Source: Pseudomonadota bacterium (GTDB taxonomy: Bacteria; Pseudomonadota; Alphaproteobacteria; Sphingomonadales; Sphingomonadaceae). Taken from it: 9,294 nt of DNA. The stretch covers positions 1 through 9,294 of the forward strand of contig JARXKO010000045.1 of NCBI GenBank assembly GCA_030271595.1, written 5' to 3'. The notes beneath the pieces were generated by a model. The model worked only from the letters and a program-made list of their open reading frames with translations, searched no databases and was not told where the DNA came from. This document shows, in pieces, positions 1 through 5,772 of this stretch (position 1 is its first letter; every line of letters begins with the position of its first letter). The position numbers and the translations under genes were made by a program.

Positions 1-1106
1 GAAGCGCGCGAGCGGCGTGTTTTGCTGCGCGTCCACTGTTCGATGATGCTGGCGATGCGCGGTGCCGAACGCCCATCGCCGAACGGAAAGGCGCGGCTGG
101 CCATCGCCAGGCGTTCGGTCGGATTGCCAAACAAGGCCAGCGCTTCGGCCACGATCCGCTCGGCCTTGACCCCAACCAGCCGCGAATTGCCGCTGGCCAC
201 GCCTTCGGGGCGCTCGGTCTTGTCGCGCAATATCAGCAGTGGCACGCCGAGCGCCGGCGCTTCCTCCTGGATGCCCCCCGAATCGCTCATCAACAGGTCA
301 CAGCCGCGCATCCGCTGGACGAGGTCGCGGTGGCTCATCGGGGCGAGCAGCTCGACCCCGGGCAAGCGACCGAGGCGGCGGCGCAGCGGCTCGGCCACCA
401 CCGGGTTGGGGTGAAGCACGACCTCGACCCGGACGTCGCCCGCGGCAGCGATCGCGGCCACCGCATCCGCGATTTCTGCCAGCCCCGATCCCCAGGATTC
501 GCGGCGATGGCAGGTCACGAGCAGGCGCTTGTGCCCGCTCGCGCGCGGCGGCTCGGGCGGCAGGCTGGCGACGGTTTCGAGCAGAAAGTCGATCCCGCTA
601 TTGCCGGTGATGTGGATCGCCCCCGTGATACGCTCCGACGCCAGGTTCGCTGCGGCAAGCGCGGTTGGCGCGAACAGCAACAAGGCGCGAGAATCGATCG
701 CGCTGCGGAATTCCTCCTCCGGCCACGGCAGGCGCGGATCGTGAGTGCGCAGTCCTGCTTCGACATGCGCGACCGCAACGCCCGATGTGAAGGCCGCCTG
801 GGCAGCGCCGAACGCGCTCGACGTATCGCCCTGGACGATCAGCAAGTCGGGGCGGCGGCGCAGCTCGGTCCGAACCCGCTCCTCGATGTGGCGGGCGTGG
901 CTATAGGGGTTGGCCTCGCCCGGGCAGTCGAGACGGATCGCGGGGAAATCGCCGAGCCCATAGTCGGCCAGATCGAGCGTCGGATGCTGGCCGGTGACCA
1001 GCAGCAACGGCTCGAACCCGCGCGCGGCGAGCGCGCGCGCGACGGGCGACAGCTTGATGGCTTCCGGTCTGGTCCCGATGACCAGCCATAATTCGGCGAA
1101 ACGCAG
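1..1106 (-). CDS. wecB: UDP-N-acetylglucosamine 2-epimerase (non-hydrolysing), 3' end cut by window edge
   Basis: Predicted cytoplasmic enzyme that interconverts UDP-GlcNAc and UDP-ManNAc, supplying ManNAc-type sugars for surface polysaccharide. My translation gives 368 codons without a stop before the left edge, close to the usual 360-390. Numbered from the CTG at 1106, it opens with VIGTRPEAIKLSPV (residues 9-22). It then shows QGDTSSAF (D94), HVEAGLRTHD (E116), PWPEEEFR (E130), TCHRRES (H200) and the UDP-binding stretch SDSGGIQEEAPALG (274-287), followed by LRDKTERPEG. D94, E116 and E130 correspond to the E. coli WecB catalytic acids, one position lower. Two usually conserved Asn are changed: EEEFR instead of EE.NR, and HRRES instead of HRREN. 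No ATG, GTG or TTG lies in frame between the upstream TAA (1143-1145) and this N-terminus, so the start is inferred. It lies 68 nt after the complex I subunit gene, same strand, no visible terminator between. Related epimerases of diacetamido-sugars are not excluded. Confidence 0.9.
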   Translation of the reverse strand, partial: MRFAELWLVIGTRPEAIKLSPVARALAARGFEPLLLVTGQHPTLDLADYGLGDFPAIRLDCPGEANPYSHARHIEERVRTELRRRPDLLIVQGDTSSAFGAAQAAFTSGVAVAHVEAGLRTHDPRLPWPEEEFRSAIDSRALLLFAPTALAAANLASERITGAIHITGNSGIDFLLETVASLPPEPPRASGHKRLLVTCHRRESWGSGLAEIADAVAAIAAAGDVRVEVVLHPNPVVAEPLRRRLGRLPGVELLAPMSHRDLVQRMRGCDLLMSDSGGIQEEAPALGVPLLILRDKTERPEGVASGNSRLVGVKAERIVAEALALFGNPTERLAMASRAFPFGDGRSAPRIASIIEQWTRSKTRRSRA

Positions 1107-1115
1107 CCTTCCCCC
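1107..1115 (-). promoter_or_regulatory. Purine-rich ribosome binding site abutting the CTG start of the epimerase gene
   Basis: On the minus strand the run GGGGGAAGG lies immediately before CTG at 1106-1104. It is the only Shine-Dalgarno-like sequence near the epimerase N-terminus. If the GGGGG part pairs with 16S rRNA, the spacing to CTG is about 4 nt, short but workable. This supports initiation near here rather than at a far-downstream codon, although the core is not a perfect AGGAGG. Confidence 0.4.
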
Positions 1116-1174
1116 TACTTCGGCCGAGGGACGGTGCAGGGATTATCGGTTGAATTCAAGCGGTGGCGGAAAAC

Positions 1175-1456
1175 TCAGCGAAAATTGTCCGCATAAGCCT
1201 GGATTTTGAGCTTTACCGCGGCCGCCGGAACGAGGTGGAACTGGAGGCCGTGCTTGCGGCAATAAGCGATCGCCGCGGCGCTGGTCGGAAAGCTCAGGCG
1301 CACTTGAGGATTGGTGTCGCCCGATCCGTTCCAGCCGGTCAGCGGGTCGGGCCGAAGCGCCTCGGCCCGTTCGAATTCCAATTGCCAACGGCCAGCCTGG
1401 GCCCGGCCCGACTGGGTCGTCTTGCGATCATATTCGATGATTCTGGCGATGGTCAT
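1175..1456 (-). CDS. NDUFS4-like complex I accessory subunit (ETC complex I subunit conserved region)
   Basis: A 93-residue soluble protein of the family that includes mitochondrial NDUFS4 (18 kDa/AQDQ subunit), a peripheral-arm accessory subunit of NADH:ubiquinone oxidoreductase also found in alphaproteobacteria. Visible family hallmarks in order: ARIIEYDRKTTQSGRA (4-19), RWQLEFE (23-29), DPLTGWNGSGDTNPQVRLSF (37-56), AIAYCRKHGL (62-71) and the C-terminal AYADNF (87-92). The length suits the bacterial members; the mitochondrial protein carries a longer N-terminal extension. I chose ATG at 1456 because homology begins at MTIARI. A TTG at 1492 would add twelve residues unlike the family. No strong Shine-Dalgarno precedes the ATG, so coupling to the upstream 6-phosphogluconate dehydrogenase gene, 51 nt away, is plausible. 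The protein probably docks on the matrix-like (cytoplasmic) arm of complex I; that role is inferred from the family. Confidence 0.9.
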   Translation of the reverse strand: MTIARIIEYDRKTTQSGRAQAGRWQLEFERAEALRPDPLTGWNGSGDTNPQVRLSFPTSAAAIAYCRKHGLQFHLVPAAAVKLKIQAYADNFR

Positions 1457-1507
1457 GGGATGGTGGGTGGCAAAGCCCGCGCCACAAGGCAAGCGCGCAC
1501 TGCTCGC

Positions 1508-2488
1508 TTATTGCGGCATTTCGACATGGCCGCCAAACCCGAACCGCATCGCCGACAGCAATTGGTCAGCGTAGCTTTCCTCGACCCGGCTGCGGTAGCG
1601 CGCGAACAGCGACGCAGCGAGGACGTCGACCGAAACCGATTCCTCCATGGCCGCGTCGATCGTCCACCGGCCCTCGCCCGAATCCGCCACTCGGCCGGAG
1701 AATTTGGACAGCGATTGATCCTCGGCCAGAGCGATTGAAATGAGGTCGAGCAGCCATGACGAGATGACGCTGCCGCGGCGCCAGACTTCGGCGATGTCGG
1801 ACAAATTGAGGTCGAAGCGCGCATTGTCCGGCAGGTCAGGCTTGGCCCGCTGTTTGAGCACGTCGAAGCCCTCGGCATAAGCCTGCATCATGCCATATTC
1901 GATGCCGTTGTGGATCATCTTGACGAAATGCCCCGACCCCGCTGGCCCGCAATGGACATAACCCTGCTCGGCCTTCCAGCCCGGCGCGTCGGGCAGGCTG
2001 CGGGTCCGCGCGATCGTGCCGATGCCCGGCGCCAGGGTCTGGAAAATGGGATCGAGCAGATCGACCTGGTCCTGCGCTCCGCCAATCATCATGCAATAGC
2101 CGCGTTCAAGGCCCCACACTCCGCCCGAAACGCCGACATCGACGAAATGCAGCTTGCGCTTGGTGAGATAGCGGCAGCGTTCGATATCGTGCTTCCAGAA
2201 GCTGTTGCCGCCATCGACGATGATATCGCCCGGCTGCGCCTGGTCGGCGACGTTGCGCATGACTTTTTCGGTAATCGCGCCAGCCGGCAGCATCAGCCAG
2301 TAAATGGCGGGCTGGCCGAGATTGGCGGCGACCTCGGCAAGCGAGCTCGCGGGTATCGATCCGCGCGTGCGCGATTCCTCGACCGCCGCCGGATCGCGGT
2401 CATAAGCGACGACCTCATGCCCTCCCTTGACCAGCCGCTCGGCCATGTTTCCGCCCATCCGGCCAAGCCCGATCATCGCGATCTTCAT
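1508..2488 (-). CDS. gnd: 6-phosphogluconate dehydrogenase, decarboxylating, short form
   Basis: Predicted cytoplasmic enzyme of the oxidative pentose phosphate pathway: 6-phosphogluconate to ribulose 5-phosphate plus CO2 with reduction of NAD(P). It has 326 residues, matching the short bacterial class (about 300-330) rather than the roughly 470-residue E. coli/animal enzyme. Visible motifs: Rossmann GLGRMGGNM (7-15), DGGNSFW (92-98), the substrate loop VGVSGGVWGLERGY (118-131), the insert WKAEQGYVHCGPAGSGHF (171-188), and the catalytic stretch KMIHNGIEYG with K190, N194 and E197. D30 after the second beta strand (AYDRDPAAV) favours NAD over NADP; that is inference from cofactor rules. Start: ATG at 2488 has GGAG 8 nt upstream and homology begins at MKIAMIG, so a GTG ten codons further up is unlikely. 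It follows the prenyl synthase gene after 33 nt and precedes the complex I subunit gene. Confidence 0.95.
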   Translation of the reverse strand: MKIAMIGLGRMGGNMAERLVKGGHEVVAYDRDPAAVEESRTRGSIPASSLAEVAANLGQPAIYWLMLPAGAITEKVMRNVADQAQPGDIIVDGGNSFWKHDIERCRYLTKRKLHFVDVGVSGGVWGLERGYCMMIGGAQDQVDLLDPIFQTLAPGIGTIARTRSLPDAPGWKAEQGYVHCGPAGSGHFVKMIHNGIEYGMMQAYAEGFDVLKQRAKPDLPDNARFDLNLSDIAEVWRRGSVISSWLLDLISIALAEDQSLSKFSGRVADSGEGRWTIDAAMEESVSVDVLAASLFARYRSRVEESYADQLLSAMRFGFGGHVEMPQ

Positions 2489-2521
2489 TCTGTTCTCCAG
2501 CTGGTCGTGGGGCTGCACCGG

Positions 2522-3541
2522 TCAATAAGCGCGCGCAATGGCGAATTCGACCGCTTCGACCAGCGCGGCTTTGGCGCGGCCGGCGGGGAAACTGGCGAGG
2601 GCATCGATCGCCCGGCGGCCGTACTGGCTTGCGCGCTGCAGCGTTTCGGCGAGCGCGTCCGTGGCGTTGAGCAATCCCACGGCCTGAGCGAGGTCATCGT
2701 CGCCGATGCGCTCGCCGCCGATCGCCGAACGCCAAAAGGCCCGGTCGTCATCGGACCCGCGGGCATAAGCGAGGATCACCGGCAGGGTCATCTTGCCGTC
2801 GCGGAAATCGTCGCCGACGCCCTTGCCCATGACCTCGGCGTCGGACGCATAATCGATCACGTCGTCGGTCAGCTGGAAGGCGATGCCGAGGTTGCGGCCG
2901 TACGCCTCGAGCGCAGCCTCGGCGTCGTCATCGGCTTCGGCGACGACCGGCGCCACCCGGCAGGCGGCGGCGAACAGGGCCGCGGTCTTGGCGCTGATGA
3001 TCGCCAGATATTGCTCCTCGCGGGTGTCGATCTGGCGCTGGGCGGTCAATTGCTCGACCTCGCCCTCGGCGATCACCGCGCTGGCGTGGCTGAGGATCTT
3101 GAGCACCTTCAGGCTGCCGTCCTCGACCATCAGCTCGAATGCCCGGCTGAACAGGAAGTCGCCGACCAGGACGCTTGCCGGATTGCCCCAGATGAGGTTG
3201 GCGGTGGTCTTGCCGCGGCGCATCCCGGAGCCATCGACGACATCGTCGTGGAGCAGGGTCGCGGTGTGGATGAACTCGACCGCCGCGGCGAGCTTGTGGT
3301 GGCGGGTTCCGGGGTAACCGAGCAGCGCCGCGCTGGCCAGCGTCAGCATCGGGCGCATGCGCTTGCCGCCGCCGGCGATCAGATGCCCGGCAAGCTCGGG
3401 GATCAGCGCGACCTCGGACTGCATCCGCTCCAGGATGACGGCGTTGACCCCGTTCATATCGGCGGCGACGAGCGCCAGAAGCGGGTCGAGCGAGGGCTCG
3501 CGCTTGGCATGAAGCGGATGAACAGTGGCGGTCACGGCCAT
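2522..3541 (-). CDS. ispB: Long-chain polyprenyl diphosphate synthase (octa-/decaprenyl type)
   Basis: A trans-isoprenyl diphosphate synthase that extends farnesyl or geranylgeranyl diphosphate with isopentenyl diphosphate to build the ubiquinone side chain (decaprenyl in sphingomonads by family knowledge; chain length cannot be read directly). In 339 residues it shows GGGKRMRP (57-64), the first aspartate-rich motif LLHDDVVD (D99, D100, D103) followed by MRRGKTTAN, the second motif QLTDDVIDY (D226, D227, D230), and GDDFRDGKMTLP (243-254). A small residue, A94, stands five positions before the first Asp, as in long-chain enzymes. ATG at 3541 gives the family's usual length. A TTG at 3688, with a better ribosome binding site, would add 49 residues (see findings). 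First gene of the minus-strand cluster, divergent from the hybrid kinase. Confidence 0.94.
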   Translation of the reverse strand: MAVTATVHPLHAKREPSLDPLLALVAADMNGVNAVILERMQSEVALIPELAGHLIAGGGKRMRPMLTLASAALLGYPGTRHHKLAAAVEFIHTATLLHDDVVDGSGMRRGKTTANLIWGNPASVLVGDFLFSRAFELMVEDGSLKVLKILSHASAVIAEGEVEQLTAQRQIDTREEQYLAIISAKTAALFAAACRVAPVVAEADDDAEAALEAYGRNLGIAFQLTDDVIDYASDAEVMGKGVGDDFRDGKMTLPVILAYARGSDDDRAFWRSAIGGERIGDDDLAQAVGLLNATDALAETLQRASQYGRRAIDALASFPAGRAKAALVEAVEFAIARAY

Positions 3542-3697
3542 CGCCCCTAGCGGGGATGCGGGGGTTTTTCCAGCGCGCCACTTCGCGGCCGCGGCCGGCC
3601 CGCGCGGATCAGGAGCGTCGCCGGGCTCGAACTTGGGTCGTCGCGTGATCAGCTGGGCCGGAGCGAATCGGTACAGTCTTTCGACCAACTGATAAAT

Positions 3698-3703
3698 CTC
3701 CTT
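3698..3703 (-). promoter_or_regulatory. Strong Shine-Dalgarno (AAGGAG) 9 nt before a TTG codon
   Basis: On the minus strand AAGGAG is followed by nine bases and then TTG at 3688-3686, which is in frame with the prenyl synthase 49 codons before its ATG. This is a better site than the AGGGG found 2 nt before the ATG at 3541. It either marks the true start of a longer protein or is a chance purine run in the leader. Confidence 0.4.
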
Positions 3704-3719
3704 GTTAATCCACTATATT

Positions 3720-3737
3720 TAGGCGCTTGAACGCCTA
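3720..3737. repeat. Inverted repeat TAGGCG-N6-CGCCTA just downstream of a -10-like box
   Basis: TAGGCG (3720-3725) and CGCCTA (3732-3737) are perfect 6-bp arms around CTTGAA. The element sits directly after TATATT on the plus strand, so it would cover a start site at about 3726. It lies about 40 nt before the GTG of the hybrid kinase. Possible roles are a repressor operator or a small hairpin. There is no following T-run, so it is not a typical terminator. Confidence 0.35.
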
Positions 3738-3777
3738 TGCTGCGGCGCAGTGCGCGTCGCGTTAGGGAAGGGTCTAC

Positions 3778-5772
3778 GTGGTTAAAAGATCGCTCTGGCT
3801 GATCATTGCCGCCGCGGTTCTTCCGCTGCTGACTTTCTTCCTCCTGCAAAGCGCGTTCGCTGCCCGCGAGCAGCGCCAAAAGCTCGAGGACGAGGCCATC
3901 GCGCAGGCGCGTGTGGTGGTGAGCTCCAGCGACGCGCTATTGGCGCGCTCGATCGGCGCGCTCGATGCGCTGAGCACGGTCCAAGCGCTCCAGGACGGGG
4001 ATATCGCGGCAACGTATCGCCGCGCCGGGCAGATCGCCGCGTTGGAGCCCGACTGGTCGAGCGTCATCCTGGTCCGGGCCACAGACGGCGCCGGGCTGTT
4101 CGATTTGCGGATGCCGTTCGGCGCGCCGGTTGCGGCAGCGCGGCGGCCGCAAACCGCGGGGCTCGTCATCGGCCCGGTGATTCGCGACGGCCACGGTTGT
4201 CCGTGCGTTGCACTGACCCGCGGCGCGCGCGGCAAGGGAGGACCGTATTTCGTCACGGCGTTAATTTCGACGCGGCCGTTCCTTGCGGTGCTGCCGGCAA
4301 CGGGCGCGCGCTACGGGGTCAGCGCTGTGGTCGATGGCCACGGCATCTTCATCGCGCGCTCGATGAATTACGCGAAGCAAGTCGGGCGTCCGGCCTCGAA
4401 ATTCGTCCGGGCAGCAGTCGCAAGCCACGCCATGACCGGTTTCTATCGCGGTGTGACGCTTGAGGGGTTTGAAAATTACTCGGCCTTCGCGCGATCGCCG
4501 CTTAGCGGCTGGTCGGCGCATGTCGCTTTGGCTAGCGGCGCGATCGATTCTCCGCGGCTTCAGGCCCTGGGTTCGCTCGGCTTTGCTGCTTTGTTGTCGC
4601 TTGCGCTGGCCTCCGTGCTGGTCGCATTCGGGATTCGCCAATTGACCGCAACGCGCCGCCTCACCGAACGCATGCAGCAAGCGCAGAAGCTCGAGGCGCT
4701 GGGCCAGCTGACCGGCGGTATCGCCCATGATTTCAACAACTTGCTGACCCCGATCGTCGGCGCGCTCGACATCCTGTCGCAACGCAAGGAGCTCGATGAA
4801 CGAGGGCGGCGGATTGCCAAAGGTGGGCTTGCCTCGGCCAATCGCGCGGCCAAGCTGACCGGCCAGCTACTCGCTTTCTCAAGGCAGCAGAAACTCAGTC
4901 TCCAGCCACTCGACCTGTGCACGATGCTGGCCGACATCGAGCCGTTGCTACAGCAATCAGCCGGCGGCAACCGCCTCGATCTCGACGTCGCGCCGGGTGC
5001 CTGCTGGGTCAATACCGACTCGACCCAGCTCGAACTCGCCTTGCTCAACCTGGTGATCAACGCGCGCGATGCCTCGGACAGCGACCAGGCTATCGCCATT
5101 TCCGTCCGCGAGGGTCATACGCGCGGTCGCGATGCGTGGGCGTTGACGGTCGCCGATCACGGCGCTGGAATGCCTGCGCACGTCAAGGCGCGCGCCTTCG
5201 ACCCATTTTTCACGACCAAGGAGCAAGGGCGCGGGACCGGCCTTGGACTGGCTCAGGTATTCGCCTTTGCCCAGCAATCGCACGGCGAAGTGCTGATCGA
5301 CAGCGAGCTCGGCAAGGGTACTCGAGTGACCCTGCTGCTGCCGTCCTGCTCGCCCCCCGAGAAGGTCACGGGAGCCGCGCCAGTGGAGCGCACGGCGGCG
5401 GCGGGACGGCTCAGCTTATTGGTGGTCGACGATGATGATGCGGTGCGCGCCGCGATCGTCGCCGTGCTTGAGGAAGACGGCCACGAGGTCGACCATGCGG
5501 CGGGCGGCGAGGAGGCGCTGAGCCTGATCGCGGGCAAGGCTTATGCACTGACGCTGGTCGATTTCGCCATGCCTGGCATGAACGGGGTGGAATTCATCGT
5601 CCAGGCGCGCGTGCAGCACCCGGACCAAAGGTTCGTGATCGTCACCGGATATCTCGATAGTGAAGCGGTCGAGATCGCGGCGCCCGGAACGCCGGTGGTG
5701 ACCAAGCCGTTCGATCCCGATGCGCTGCGACGGCTGGTGCGCGAACTCGCGGCTAGCCGGCGGGGAGGGTGA
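3778..5772 (+). CDS. Membrane-bound hybrid sensor histidine kinase with C-terminal receiver domain
   Basis: 664-residue inner-membrane signalling protein. A membrane segment near 5-27 and a second near 263-287 bracket a periplasmic region of about 230 residues, probably a PDC/dCache-like sensor; it contains a CPC motif (C141, C143). The kinase core has the H-box LTGGIAHDFNNLL with phospho-accepting H317, the N-box LNLVINARDA (N428), G1 VADHGAGM (458-465), DPFFTTK, and G2 GRGTGLGLA (484-492). A linker at about 522-543 leads to a receiver domain with acidic cluster DDDD (551-554), phospho-acceptor D595 in LVDFAMPG, T623 and K643 (TKPF). The receiver has no DNA-binding output, so phosphate presumably passes to another protein or feeds back. 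The GTG start follows GGGAAGGG with 5 nt spacing. No cognate regulator lies next to it, and its signal is unknown. Its 3' end overlaps the convergent kinase gene by 20 bp. Confidence 0.92.
   Translation: MVKRSLWLIIAAAVLPLLTFFLLQSAFAAREQRQKLEDEAIAQARVVVSSSDALLARSIGALDALSTVQALQDGDIAATYRRAGQIAALEPDWSSVILVRATDGAGLFDLRMPFGAPVAAARRPQTAGLVIGPVIRDGHGCPCVALTRGARGKGGPYFVTALISTRPFLAVLPATGARYGVSAVVDGHGIFIARSMNYAKQVGRPASKFVRAAVASHAMTGFYRGVTLEGFENYSAFARSPLSGWSAHVALASGAIDSPRLQALGSLGFAALLSLALASVLVAFGIRQLTATRRLTERMQQAQKLEALGQLTGGIAHDFNNLLTPIVGALDILSQRKELDERGRRIAKGGLASANRAAKLTGQLLAFSRQQKLSLQPLDLCTMLADIEPLLQQSAGGNRLDLDVAPGACWVNTDSTQLELALLNLVINARDASDSDQAIAISVREGHTRGRDAWALTVADHGAGMPAHVKARAFDPFFTTKEQGRGTGLGLAQVFAFAQQSHGEVLIDSELGKGTRVTLLLPSCSPPEKVTGAAPVERTAAAGRLSLLVVDDDDAVRAAIVAVLEEDGHEVDHAAGGEEALSLIAGKAYALTLVDFAMPGMNGVEFIVQARVQHPDQRFVIVTGYLDSEAVEIAAPGTPVVTKPFDPDALRRLVRELAASRRGG
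5753..5772. other. 20-bp tail-to-tail overlap of two convergent kinase genes
   Basis: The plus-strand hybrid kinase ends with TGA at 5770-5772 and the minus-strand PhoQ-like kinase ends with TAG at 5755-5753. The last codons of each gene are therefore read from both strands, and there is no room for a terminator between them. Each mRNA must terminate inside the other gene, giving antisense overlap at the 3' ends. Confidence 0.9.

Larger units (their letters stand above)
3542..3777. promoter_or_regulatory. Divergent intergenic region between prenyl synthase and hybrid kinase
   Basis: This 236-nt stretch must carry promoters for both flanking genes if they start at 3541 and 3778. The section at about 3677-3720 is clearly richer in A/T than its surroundings. 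TATATT at 3714-3719 is a 5/6 match to a sigma-70 -10 box for the plus strand. Its reverse strand offers TATAGT (3717-3712) for the minus strand. I found no convincing -35 box at proper spacing on either strand: CTGATA at 3689-3694 is a 4/6 match but 19 nt away. Exact transcription starts cannot be set from sequence alone. Confidence 0.4.

Noticed and set aside
901..1089. ATG at 1089 as the true epimerase start
   Set aside because: It is out of frame with the epimerase and its 62-codon product shows no epimerase motif. It would work only if a base is missing in the sequence.
330..1091. Plus-strand open frame of 253 codons opposite the epimerase
   Set aside because: The minus strand carries intact epimerase motifs throughout; the plus-strand product has no recognisable motif.
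1910..3550. Plus-strand open frame of 546 codons antisense to the dehydrogenase and prenyl synthase genes
   Set aside because: It mirrors two clear genes on the other strand, matches no family I know, and is rich in Arg/Gly/Ala/Asp as expected from the antisense of GC-rich codons.
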